A program made the position numbers and the translations under genes. Below are positions 28,101 to 35,809 of a stretch of DNA of 64,000 nucleotides, piece by piece (position 1 is the stretch's first letter; every line of letters starts with the position of its first letter). The stretch spans positions 83,785 through 147,784 of the forward strand of contig CANMDH010000006.1 in assembly GCA_947496555.1 (NCBI GenBank), written 5' to 3'. The notes under the pieces were generated by a model. That model had not been told where the DNA came from. It saw only the letters and a list, made by a program, of their open reading frames with translations, and ran no database searches. Source of the stretch: an uncultured Aquimarina sp. (GTDB lineage: Bacteria; Bacteroidota; Bacteroidia; Flavobacteriales; Flavobacteriaceae).

Positions 28101-30667
28101 GCTTTGTCTCCTTTTGGAACATTAAGTCCGATATAGCTGCTGTACGGAGAATATTCTTTTGAAACCACATCGGTACTGAAATCGCCTCCGTTTTCATATA
28201 CTTTGGTAATAAAAGATGCCTTGAGCATCCCGGCGGCTTTGTTTTGCAGTTTTGGTTTTATGCTGAAGGAAGCTTTCCCTTCACCAGAAATTTTTCCTTT
28301 GAAAACTTCTTGCTCTTCGGTTCCAAAACGTCGTGTTGGATCATCAAAAACATAACCCGGGAAGGTTTTAAAAGTAGTTTTGGTTGGTGTAAAACGAACA
28401 TTGATATCTGCTTTAAGATTTCGCGCTACGGCACCATGCAACCAAAGTGCTTCAAGATTTCCTTTTATACTCTTATTGGCAGCAAGCACCTCATCTTCAA
28501 AGGTTGTTTTGATTTTGAGACGATTTGGTTTTATGGTTTCTATCTTTAATGATTTGGTAAAATTGGCTCCTCCTACAATTACTTTGGCTTGCCAATTTCC
28601 GGTAGGAGCATCATCGGGGGTGTTTACAATAAACTTGTAGAAATTATTAACCCCATTGGTTTTGGTTTCCTGATGTGTCACTTTCCCATATGGGTCTCTA
28701 AGTTCGAATTTTACAGGATGGCTTTTAGGAAGTTTATTAGCATTGTCATTTAACATAAAAGATAAAAACAAAGTATCTCCCGGTCGCCAGACACCACGTT
28801 CCCCATAAATAAACCCTTTGATCCCTTTTTGAAGTCTCACTCCTGAAACATCGAACTTGCTTACCGACAGCGCATTTCCATCATTCAGTTTTACATAGGT
28901 TTGTTGTTTTCCAGATCTTACAATAGCAAAATAAGCAGGACGATCCGCATCAAAGCCTGTCATCCCCTGGGCATCGGTAGTTGCTACACCCATTTCTTGT
29001 TGTTGATAATTGTAGAATGTAACTTTTGTATTAGGCACTGGACTCGTGGTAACGATATCATTTACAGTGATCATGTACGAATGGTTAAGTCCCTTTTTGA
29101 CCACCACTCCAAGATTCGAAGCTAATATGTTTGCACCTACTTTGCGATCTCTGAAATAAGAATTACTACATGGATTATCACGTTCTTGCCAATTATAACC
29201 GTAGTAATCTTCATAATAATACTGCGAAGTATCCCAAAAACTTGATTCCTCTTCTTCGTCATAATTTTCTACCAACTCATCAATCGAAGTATCATCTGTC
29301 TTTTGTCCATCGCATTTGTATAAGGAATATGTTTTTTGGTAGTTAAGTTCTATTCGATAAATTGCTCCCGGATCAGGAGAAATTAATGCTGCAAGGTCAA
29401 TAGAAAATGCATTCCACTTACTTAAATTTAAGGATGCATTTTCTTGTAGGTTGATAAGTTTTTTGGCAACTGGTCGTGCCACGCTTCTCAAATTTCCGTA
29501 GCCATCAAGCTTATTATTTTGTAAAAACTGCAGTACATTATCTTCAAAAACCTTAATTACCTGAACTTCTACGGCGCGAAGGTTGATCGCTTCAAAATTG
29601 AATTTCAAGTTATCTGAAGTTGGCAAAATAACTCCACTTTGCAATAATCTAACTTCTGGTTTTGGTTGTTGAAATGATATATTTTCAGAATATGTATTTT
29701 TCAACTTATAATTATCATCACTTTGAATGCCTTCAAAAACAGTTACTCCCAGGGTTCCTTTTAATTCTTTTTTGGGATACACTTTTAACACATTTCCGTT
29801 AACTGTATACTTTAAATTATTAGCCCCAGAAATGCTCACTAAACCATTAAAGTTTTGACTTTTTTTAAGCGGATCTGAAAAGTTAATCTCTACATATTGA
29901 TTATCTACATTGGCCACCGAAATACTAATCACCGAAAAGTTATTTTTACCCGGAATCGCTAATATTCCTTCACCTTCGGTATCAATATCATAAGATTTAC
30001 CAGACCATTTGATCTCAACTTCAGAATCCTCGTCAAAACGTTGAATACTATCGATTCTGAAACTAAATTGACGGCTTTTATCGATTGATTCGCTAAATTT
30101 TACAGATATTTCTTTTCCTTTTTGGGTAGCAGTAATTAATTTTTTTGCAGTTTCTAATTGCAATTGATCCGCAGCTGTTAATGTCCCGTCAATGTATTGC
30201 CATTCTTTATTATACGATTGAAGGTTATCTGTGATCACCGAAAATTGTTGCTTCAACGTTTTTACACTGAACACAAAATCTTCATCGAGATCCTCTTGTA
30301 GGTCCTTAACCAAATCCTCAAGATCGAGCGTAAATGTATATTGGGTATCCTGATCGAATTTTTCTTCAGGCTGAAAGGAAATCGTACGATTGTTTATCGC
30401 CACTACTTTTCCTTTTATGCTAGGAGATACCTTTAATAACTTTTTTGAAAGTTCCTGGTTATCATCCCAGCCTTCTACCGGAGTTTGTAAAACAACATAC
30501 ACATTATCCAGCACCGAAATTACTCCTGTAGACACATCAGAAATATAATCCCGATACTTATTGAGTTCAGAAGCATTGGCTTCGGCGATGGCTTGTGCAT
30601 CTTTTTTCTTACATGAGAAAACCAGGGTTACCAAAAGTAACGTGCAGAGAATTCGAGAGAATCGCAT
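25142..30667 (-). CDS. Alpha-2-macroglobulin family lipoprotein (bacterial A2M)
   Basis: A very large (1841-aa) envelope protein. The signal peptide ends in LVFSC, so Cys19 is lipidated. A series of MG-type beta domains follows, with a bait-like middle section; the thioester motif CxEQ is intact in FPHGCVEQTTSAAF, and the alpha-helical TED region follows with TGGMSYWPGYSNPNDWGTTY. Bacterial A2Ms trap proteases by covalent attachment through the thioester and usually pair with PBP1C, which would repair the wall; pbpC is nearby on the same strand. A stretch rich in Asp/Glu/Tyr around residues 465-500 is an acidic insertion. Length is normal for Bacteroidota members. Confidence 0.94.
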   Translation of the reverse strand: MRFSRILCTLLLVTLVFSCKKKDAQAIAEANASELNKYRDYISDVSTGVISVLDNVYVVLQTPVEGWDDNQELSKKLLKVSPSIKGKVVAINNRTISFQPEEKFDQDTQYTFTLDLEDLVKDLQEDLDEDFVFSVKTLKQQFSVITDNLQSYNKEWQYIDGTLTAADQLQLETAKKLITATQKGKEISVKFSESIDKSRQFSFRIDSIQRFDEDSEVEIKWSGKSYDIDTEGEGILAIPGKNNFSVISISVANVDNQYVEINFSDPLKKSQNFNGLVSISGANNLKYTVNGNVLKVYPKKELKGTLGVTVFEGIQSDDNYKLKNTYSENISFQQPKPEVRLLQSGVILPTSDNLKFNFEAINLRAVEVQVIKVFEDNVLQFLQNNKLDGYGNLRSVARPVAKKLINLQENASLNLSKWNAFSIDLAALISPDPGAIYRIELNYQKTYSLYKCDGQKTDDTSIDELVENYDEEEESSFWDTSQYYYEDYYGYNWQERDNPCSNSYFRDRKVGANILASNLGVVVKKGLNHSYMITVNDIVTTSPVPNTKVTFYNYQQQEMGVATTDAQGMTGFDADRPAYFAIVRSGKQQTYVKLNDGNALSVSKFDVSGVRLQKGIKGFIYGERGVWRPGDTLFLSFMLNDNANKLPKSHPVKFELRDPYGKVTHQETKTNGVNNFYKFIVNTPDDAPTGNWQAKVIVGGANFTKSLKIETIKPNRLKIKTTFEDEVLAANKSIKGNLEALWLHGAVARNLKADINVRFTPTKTTFKTFPGYVFDDPTRRFGTEEQEVFKGKISGEGKASFSIKPKLQNKAAGMLKASFITKVYENGGDFSTDVVSKEYSPYSSYIGLNVPKGDKARGMLLTDTKHSFEVVSVDEKGNPKAVKDLEVFIYKVDWRWWWDTSADNLSSYNRGSYRKEIFNTKVTTNGSGKANFNFELKYPEWGRYLVRVVDPNGGHATGKTMYIDWPGWAGKSRKNDPSAATMLIFSTDKKTYNVGEKAIVTFPSSEGGRALVTVENGTEVLSSQWVTPQKDETKFELPIEDLYTPNVYIHITLLQPHASTANDLPIRLYGVVPISVEDPNTKVQPKLTMPDVLRPEETITVKVGETKGKPMTYSIAIVDEGLLDLTRFKTPNPWSTFYAREALGVKTWDIYDDVIGAYGGSINQVFSIGGDAEAGGSKSKKANRFKPMVVYQGPFELKQGETRSHQIKIPKYVGSVRTMIVASDANNAAYGSADKTTPVRKPLMVITSIPRKITPGEKVTIPVTVFAMENKVKNVNVTLKPNKGFTVLGETQKSLSFSQPDEKMAYFDIEVLEGASITDIEVVASGGGEKASYKVSIDIINPNPMTTEVTSIILEPNSQQEVDFAAFGIDGSNSATIEMSSLPPMNFESRLKYLIRFPHGCVEQTTSAAFPQLYLADIFNLSSEQQNKIQRNVEAAIYKLKRYIQPTGGMSYWPGYSNPNDWGTTYAGHFLLEANKKGYALPIGFKSNWINYQQQQAKRWRSGGNDLAQAYRLYTLALAESPDMASMNRLRETSNLSNDAKFRLAAAYGLIGQKNAAEKLMNSATINFTQQRNYYYTYGSPNRNRAMALETLVTLDQKAKAQQLAVDLAKELSSKRWMSTQTTSYALMAMAKYASYVGGKGVEVNYTLNGKSATSNTNKTLATSGELTIQKSNKLVLKNNKDNTIFVQLATSGILPVGQEKVIRSNFKAIVDYKNRDGKIINPGQLSQGTDFVAEVTITNATDTKVKDIALSEIFPSGWEVVNTRFTDFGSFRANKVTHTDIRDDRVNFYFDLKPNESKTMTILLNASYLGRYYLPGIQCEAMYDNAYLVRTQGKWVEVVK

Positions 30668-30765
30668 ATAATAGAAAGGATTTAGTTGACTTTATAAATG
30701 TAAGGTATTTTATAATTCATAACCTATTGAAAATAGGGAAATTTGGAATGAATTTTTGTAATTAC

Positions 30766-30795
30766 ATCCCCCTACCCCCCTTCAAAGGGGGAATT
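30766..30795 (+). repeat. Extragenic palindrome left of the DUF559 gene
   Basis: A CATCCCCCTACC lead is followed by CCCCCTT/AAGGGGG (30776-30782 and 30785-30791) with a CA loop. Plus-strand orientation. It pairs with an inverted copy at 31281-31310 to bracket the endonuclease gene. Confidence 0.75.
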
Positions 30796-30843
30796 AAATC
30801 AACCAAAAAATATACTCTCGTTGAGTAATTATAATTTCAAAGT

Positions 30844-31215
30844 TTATTCAACTAATTCTTTAATTCTGAATTCAATAGCCATTAGGACTTCTTGAATTTC
30901 AGATTTTACCTCCTGATTTGTAAACCTTAAAAAAGTAACACCATACTTTTCTATCTCTCCTTGCCTTTTTGCATCATAAAGAAATTGATGATCATGAGAT
31001 CCCCCATCAATTTCAATAGCCAAACCAATTTCATGACAATAAAAATCTACAATATACTTTAACATAGGTACCTGCCTATGAAATTGAACACCTAAAACAT
31101 TGTTTTTTATGCTTTGCCAAAGTATAACCTCTGGAAGCGTAGTATTTTTTCTAAGTATTCTGGCTTTAACTTTTAACTCTGGATTGTACGGAATTATGAC
31201 ATTTCTTTTTGACAT
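30844..31215 (-). CDS. DUF559 / Vsr-like endonuclease-domain protein
   Basis: A 123-aa single-domain protein of the PD-(D/E)xK superfamily. After an N-terminal ARILRKNTTLPEVILW helix it has VQFHRQVPMLKYIVDFYC with the Asp of the active site, then LAIEIDGGSHD, where the Glu and the IDG-x-x-H pattern match Vsr-related DUF559 proteins. RFTNQEV near the end is typical. The substrate is not known for the family. The gene sits alone between two inverted copies of the same extragenic palindrome (30766-30795 and 31281-31310). Confidence 0.88.
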   Translation of the reverse strand: MSKRNVIIPYNPELKVKARILRKNTTLPEVILWQSIKNNVLGVQFHRQVPMLKYIVDFYCHEIGLAIEIDGGSHDHQFLYDAKRQGEIEKYGVTFLRFTNQEVKSEIQEVLMAIEFRIKELVE

Positions 31216-31280
31216 GTTCTATTTATAAACAAAAAATCTGTCCCTTAAAGAGATATATTTATTTTAAATGAAATCGAAAT

Positions 31281-31310
31281 ATCCCCTTGAGGGGATTATA
31301 GGGGTGTTAA
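31281..31310 (-). repeat. Extragenic palindrome right of the DUF559 gene
   Basis: An ATCCCCT/AGGGGAT stem (31281-31287 and 31290-31296, TG loop) is followed by TATAGGGGTGTT. Read on the minus strand this has the same lead-plus-hairpin layout as the copy at 30766, so the two copies are inverted around the gene. Confidence 0.75.
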
Positions 31311-31315
31311 TTTCT

Positions 31316-32386
31316 CTATTCCTTATAAATTCCAATAGTCAATTCTCCATCGGCATTCATTGTAGCTCGATACATTCCCGCGGTATTAAACTCCATAGAA
31401 ACATTTCCTTGATTATCGATCGCTACGATACCTCCGGTACCACCTAGTTTGGTAAGTTTCTTTTGAATTACCTCTCTTGAAGCTTCTTTTAAAGAAAGCC
31501 CTTTATATTCCATCATAGCAGAAATATCATGTGCTACCATTCCTCTAATGAAATATTCTCCCCAACCCGTACTTGATACCCCACATGTGGCATTATTGGC
31601 ATAGGTTCCTGCTCCTATTATTGGGGAATCTCCTATTCTGTTCCATTTTTTATTTGTCATTCCTCCGGTAGAAGTTCCAGCAGCAATATTGCCGTGTTTG
31701 TCTAAAGCAGCACAACCTACGGTCCCGAATTTGGAATCTTTGATAATAGGATCATAAAATGAAGTAGCACTTTTGGCATCGGGATGATTCGGTGCTTTTT
31801 TTACCTTTTGCAAAGCCTTCATACGATTTTCTGTGTGGAAATACTTTGGATCAACAATTTCTAATCCTCTTTCGGTAGCAAATTGCGCTGCTCCTTTTCC
31901 AGAAAGCATCACATGGGGTGAGTTAAGCATAACCTCTCTGGCCAAATTGATTGGATTTTTTACCGTTTTAACTCCTGCCACCGCTCCGGCATTAAGGTTG
32001 CTTCCATCCATAATTGATGCATCTAACTCGTTGGTACCTTCATTGGTAAATACGGCTCCTTTTCCGGCATTAAAGAGGGGAGAATCTTCGAGCACATTAA
32101 TTGTTTTTTCTACAGCCTCGAGACTGGTGCCACCATTTTTAAGAATAGTATGTCCCACTTTAATCGCTTCTTCAAGTTTGGACTTGTATGCTGCTTCCTT
32201 TTCGGGAGTCATATTTTCTTTCAGGATGGTTCCTGCTCCACCATGAATTACAATACCAAAGGTATTTACTTGTTTTTGAACCTCTTCGGTTGTAGTATCT
32301 ACTGCCGAAGCTTCTGATGTTTCTTTTGGTTGTTCTTTACATGCAAAAAACAATGTAAAGCTTAAAAATATTAGTATTCGTTTCAT
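31316..32386 (-). CDS. Isoaspartyl peptidase / plant-type L-asparaginase, exported
   Basis: A 356-aa N-terminal-nucleophile hydrolase with a lipoprotein signal (SFTLFFACKEQ, Cys16). The family core is IVIHGGAGTILKE, AGKGAVFTNEGTNELDASIMDG, and the autoprocessing site in KFGTVGCAALDKHG, where cleavage before the Thr would free the nucleophile. The substrate loops GGMTNKKWNRIGDSPIIGAGTY follow. Known members hydrolyse isoaspartyl dipeptides and asparagine. Lipidation places it in the periplasm or on the outer membrane, as is usual in Bacteroidota. Transcribed alone. Confidence 0.93.
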   Translation of the reverse strand: MKRILIFLSFTLFFACKEQPKETSEASAVDTTTEEVQKQVNTFGIVIHGGAGTILKENMTPEKEAAYKSKLEEAIKVGHTILKNGGTSLEAVEKTINVLEDSPLFNAGKGAVFTNEGTNELDASIMDGSNLNAGAVAGVKTVKNPINLAREVMLNSPHVMLSGKGAAQFATERGLEIVDPKYFHTENRMKALQKVKKAPNHPDAKSATSFYDPIIKDSKFGTVGCAALDKHGNIAAGTSTGGMTNKKWNRIGDSPIIGAGTYANNATCGVSSTGWGEYFIRGMVAHDISAMMEYKGLSLKEASREVIQKKLTKLGGTGGIVAIDNQGNVSMEFNTAGMYRATMNADGELTIGIYKE

Positions 32387-32529
32387 ACGTTTTAATATTG
32401 TTAATTAATTGAAAATAAATGAATCAAAAAATTAAGAACGCATGTAACCGCTGCGCTCTCTCATAAAGAAATTTAATAATTATTTGAAAAAAGGAATTTT
32501 GAAATTTCTTAATGTTCGTTTCATGCGTT

Positions 32530-33513
32530 TTAAAATGATTTGTGTTTACGATAATCAACTAGTGCTATTCTTCCTTGAAAGAATCTGAAAGTTAAATGTA
32601 TGATATTTCCGCCATTATCCTCCAAGGATATAGATTTATTTAACTCAAAATCACATGGTTGGTGAACGCCTCCTTCAATAGCAATATTATCGGCATACAA
32701 TGCAAATCCTTTATCTGGTTTTCGTATTGGCTCAATTCTACCTACAATACCCGGTATCTGAACGGATTTATTGATTATAGCAGATCCAAATCCCTTGGTT
32801 CTTTCGATAGTTACTTCGATATCCTCTTTGGGATTTACATTCTTGAACATCACCGCTGGGTACTCGGGATGCGCAATAAGCACGGTATACATTTTACGTG
32901 TACGAATGATAAAATGCGCCAATCCTTTTTCGTCTGAATGTCCTTCGAGATACGTTGAATTATTTGCTACCAAAACTACATAAGCATTTTTGACCAGTTT
33001 CCCTTTTTGATCGACAATTTTTATCGAAAAAATAAAGGGTTTAGCACTTATCATAGTAGAGAGTTTCGACCATCGTCTTCTAAAAAACGATTGATCTTTG
33101 GTCAACTTTTTTTCGATCAACATGGCTAATTCTTCTGGTGTTTTTTTTTGAAGATCGATGTACCCCACTGTTTTAAGAATTCCGGGAATTTCTGTATTAT
33201 CAAACCTTACCGGTAAAATGTACTCACGACTTTCTTGAAACGCTCGAGCTTGCATCGAAACTCTCTCATGGTTGGTCCATAGCTTTTGATTGTAAAAATT
33301 AGAGATAAACATTATGGTATATCTCGCTTTATTTTGATATATCTCAGACAAATATTCATACAAATTTTTACCCCATAGATTTGCTTCTTCAAACAAATCA
33401 TAGAACACTTTTATTCCTTTTTTATTCAGGCTATTTGCAACTTCTTCTACATAGGCCCGATCCTCTCCGGCAAAAGAGAGCGCAACATCATACTCATAGC
33501 TATTATTCTTCAT
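32530..33513 (-). CDS. TIR-domain protein with a beta-rich C-terminal region
   Basis: A 327-aa soluble protein. Residues 7-140 form a TIR domain: YDVALSFAGEDR at strand A, VFYDLFEEANLWGKNL for the BB region, YTIMFISNFY, and WTNHERVSMQAR, whose Glu83 is at the position of the NADase catalytic residue. Residues about 150-225 resemble a carboxypeptidase-regulatory-like beta sandwich, and a small C-terminal domain ends with FFQGRIALVDYRK. Some bacterial TIR proteins degrade NAD in anti-phage defence; whether this one does is unknown, since no partner gene (Thoeris, CBASS or Argonaute) is adjacent. The ATG at 33513 is preferred over a GTG three bases upstream. Confidence 0.85.
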   Translation of the reverse strand: MKNNSYEYDVALSFAGEDRAYVEEVANSLNKKGIKVFYDLFEEANLWGKNLYEYLSEIYQNKARYTIMFISNFYNQKLWTNHERVSMQARAFQESREYILPVRFDNTEIPGILKTVGYIDLQKKTPEELAMLIEKKLTKDQSFFRRRWSKLSTMISAKPFIFSIKIVDQKGKLVKNAYVVLVANNSTYLEGHSDEKGLAHFIIRTRKMYTVLIAHPEYPAVMFKNVNPKEDIEVTIERTKGFGSAIINKSVQIPGIVGRIEPIRKPDKGFALYADNIAIEGGVHQPCDFELNKSISLEDNGGNIIHLTFRFFQGRIALVDYRKHKSF

Positions 33514-33573
33514 CACTGACTTATTTTTTTAACCTAAAACCTATTCGATTTTTATCCCGAATATTTTCTTATA

Positions 33574-33581
33574 CAAAATTA
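33574..33581 (-). promoter_or_regulatory. -7 box candidate for the TIR gene
   Basis: On the minus strand TAATTTTG matches the Bacteroidota TAnnTTTG -7 box, 61 bases before the ATG of the TIR gene. I see no matching -33 element, so confidence is low. Confidence 0.35.
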
Positions 33582-33665
33582 CTTTCTTTATTTGGAAATA
33601 TTCCATTTTTATTAGGAAATATTCCAACAAAAGTTTTACTTTTAAACCGTAAAAAAACCATACTC

Positions 33666-34739
33666 ATGAAACCGAAAAACCACATCAAAGGCAGGGGTGC
33701 ACAGGAAAAAGTGCATAATCGATTCTCAATAAATCAATACGAGATGAGAGATGATTTCTTAAATTATTGCCAAAAAGAAGGAGAGCCAATCGACAGATAT
33801 CGAACCACTTTTATTGAAACCTTTCCTAAAACTATTGTGAACAAAGTTACCAGTCCGGATGTGGGGATGGTATATTCTCTTAATCCATATCAAGGATGTG
33901 AACATGGCTGCGTATATTGCTATGCAAGAAATTCACACGAGTATTGGGGATATGGGGCTGGGTTGGATTTTGAAAGCAAAATTTTGGTGAAGAAAAATGC
34001 ACCCGAATTATTGGAAAAGAAACTACGAAGTAAACATTGGAAAGCCTACCCTATTTCACTTTCCGGAAACACCGATTGCTATCAGCCTATCGAGAAAAAA
34101 TTGAAAATCACTCGAAAGCTCTTGGAAATATTCTTAAAATATAAACATCCCGTAGGTATTATTACAAAAAATGCATTGATTCAAAGAGACCTAGACATTC
34201 TTTGTGAATTGGCCAAGGATAATCTGGTCGCCGTCTTTTTGTCAATTACTTCTCTAAGGGAAGAAACCCGAAGAATTCTAGAACCGCGAACAGCCAGCAT
34301 CAAAAAAAGACTAGAAACTCTAGAGAAATTAAATACAGCCGGAATACCTACCAGCGTGATGATGGCCCCTATAATACCATCGATCAACAGCCATGAAATA
34401 CTGCCCTTGACCAAGGAAATTTCTAAACTTGGTGCCAAAAGTGTTGGGTATACTATTGTACGGCTTAATGGTGCTATCGGAAAGATATTTACAACCTGGC
34501 TTGAAAACACCTTACCCGACCGTAAAGACAAAATCCTGCATCAAATCATGCAATGTCATGAGGGTAATTTAGGCAATAGTGAGTTTGGAAGACGCATGAC
34601 TGGATCTGGTAAGATTGCCGATCAAATTCATCAACTTTTTGACCTTGCCAGAAAGAGATATTTTCCTGAAACAGAAAGACTTCAGTTAAATTGTGATTTG
34701 CATGAGCAATATAAAGATGGACAAATGAGGTTGTTTTAA
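33666..34739 (+). CDS. PA0069-family radical SAM protein (SplB-like)
   Basis: A 357-aa radical SAM protein. The iron-sulfur signature is CEHGCVYC within NPYQGCEHGCVYCYARNSHEY, and the PISLSGNTDCYQP, IITKNALIQRD and FLSITSLREETRRILEPR segments resemble the spore-photoproduct-lyase-like family known as PA0069. Members have no firm substrate. The frame is open for 285 bases upstream of the ATG at 33666, but that part overlaps the divergent TIR gene and reads as non-protein, so I start here at MKPKNHIKGRGAQ. A hairpin follows 150 bases downstream. Confidence 0.92.
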   Translation: MKPKNHIKGRGAQEKVHNRFSINQYEMRDDFLNYCQKEGEPIDRYRTTFIETFPKTIVNKVTSPDVGMVYSLNPYQGCEHGCVYCYARNSHEYWGYGAGLDFESKILVKKNAPELLEKKLRSKHWKAYPISLSGNTDCYQPIEKKLKITRKLLEIFLKYKHPVGIITKNALIQRDLDILCELAKDNLVAVFLSITSLREETRRILEPRTASIKKRLETLEKLNTAGIPTSVMMAPIIPSINSHEILPLTKEISKLGAKSVGYTIVRLNGAIGKIFTTWLENTLPDRKDKILHQIMQCHEGNLGNSEFGRRMTGSGKIADQIHQLFDLARKRYFPETERLQLNCDLHEQYKDGQMRLF

Positions 34740-34887
34740 AGGGTTTTTAATTATTTTTTTGAATTGGAAGACAGACTACTCGTTAGACTGAAAGTAACCA
34801 TCCCAAGAAAACCGTTAATTTTCAATCTTTATTCTAGTCAAAAATTTATTTGTTGTATGCATATAATGCATCATGAAGGATAAAACA

Positions 34888-34917
34888 ATAGCCTTTACTG
34901 TTAACAGCAAAGGCTAT
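34888..34917. terminator. Near-perfect 30-bp palindrome between convergent genes
   Basis: ATAGCCTTT and AAAGGCTAT arms flank a central palindrome CTGTTAACAG, with one mismatch pair between. It lies between the radical SAM gene and the convergent lipoprotein gene. On the minus strand it runs into TTGTTTTA, a weak T tract, so it may terminate the lipoprotein transcript. Confidence 0.6.
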
Positions 34918-34964
34918 ATGATCAAAAATAGTTTGTAATCGCCAAATTCTTTGGCAATACTATT

Positions 34965-35543
34965 TTATTCGTATACAATAGAAAGGTTATGAATCAATAA
35001 GAATTCATCTCCCTGGATTTCTTCTACGTTAGTGTAATTATGAAAATCAACAGAATTTTCAAAAGTTGCTGGAAAAAACTCAATATCACCCTCATCCTCA
35101 TATCCACCAGAAGAACCTGCTGTATTTGTTCTCAGCGCTGATAATCTATATTCTAACTTGGTAAGATCACCTTGGCCATATAATAGTCTATCCTGACCGG
35201 TACCAAGATATAAGAAACCATCTTCAAAAACATAAGGAGCTTTAATTACCTCTCCTCCTTCAGACAATTCAACCTCGGTATCACTTAAAAATTTAAAATA
35301 ATCACCTGTTGATTCTGCCACTAGCTCCGCTGCACTTAGTGAAACAGCAGAATCATTGTAACTGGTTAAAATTGCATCTGTAACAGTAGTTTCTGCGCCA
35401 TCTTGATAGTACGTAAACGTTTCAGTCACACTTGTAAAATTAAGCGTAATTGGATACACGGTGCCTGCTGCATCATCATCAGAGCCACAAGAAATGATCA
35501 TTATACTGCTAATGACCATAAAAAGAAATTTAAAATTTTTCAT
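34965..35543 (-). CDS. Lipoprotein of unknown function
   Basis: A 192-aa lipoprotein with signal MKNFKFLFMVISSIMIISC and lipidation Cys19, followed by GSDDDAAGT, the usual flavobacterial acidic linker. The rest is a small beta-rich domain (YPITLNFTSVTETFTYY, FLSDTEVELSEGGEV, FLYLGTGQDRLLYGQG) with no catalytic motif. The linker after Cys suggests export to the cell surface. A long palindrome lies at 35595-35622 upstream of its start. Confidence 0.8.
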   Translation of the reverse strand: MKNFKFLFMVISSIMIISCGSDDDAAGTVYPITLNFTSVTETFTYYQDGAETTVTDAILTSYNDSAVSLSAAELVAESTGDYFKFLSDTEVELSEGGEVIKAPYVFEDGFLYLGTGQDRLLYGQGDLTKLEYRLSALRTNTAGSSGGYEDEGDIEFFPATFENSVDFHNYTNVEEIQGDEFLLIHNLSIVYE

Positions 35544-35594
35544 AATAGTAATTTACATTAAGTTAAATAGAATAAACATAAGTTGCTTACTATA

Positions 35595-35622
35595 ATTCTA
35601 GACGCTACATAGCGTCTAGAAT
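35595..35622. repeat. Perfect 13-bp inverted repeat with 2-nt loop
   Basis: ATTCTAGACGCTA and its exact complement are separated by CA. It lies in the 266-base gap upstream of the lipoprotein gene, 52 bases from its start, and 50 bases upstream of a possible small membrane-protein frame on the other strand. It could be an operator or a terminator; no T tract follows. Confidence 0.55.
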
Positions 35623-35671
35623 ATACAACCTACATCTTTCGGGATTGATTTATAAATTTTGGATAGTTAAA

Positions 35672-35791
35672 ATGGATAGCGTATTTATGCTTTTTATAGA
35701 AGGTCTTTTACCTCGAGTATTTTTTTGGGTTGTTGTAGGTATCATTTTGGTAATATGGGGATTAAAATATCGCGCAAATATAGATATTTAA
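35672..35791 (+). CDS. Possible 39-aa single-span membrane protein
   Basis: An ATG-to-TAA frame of 39 aa, MDSVFMLFIEGLLPRVFFWV... then GIILVIWGLKYRANIDI, which is one strongly hydrophobic helix with a short basic tail. It lies in the gap between two minus-strand genes and has no clear promoter. No homology is claimed. The alternative is chance. Confidence 0.3.
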   Translation: MDSVFMLFIEGLLPRVFFWVVVGIILVIWGLKYRANIDI

Positions 35792-35809
35792 ATTTAAAGT
35801 GATTTTGAA

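Noticed and set aside
32371-32530. Truncated second copy of the asparaginase 5' end
   Set aside because: The shared stretch around the start (TTCGTTTCATxCG and a T-rich tail) is only about 20 bases and is not followed by similar coding sequence.
33381-33665. 95-residue N-terminal extension of the radical SAM protein
   Set aside because: It overlaps the divergent TIR gene and lacks family similarity; the real start is the ATG at 33666.
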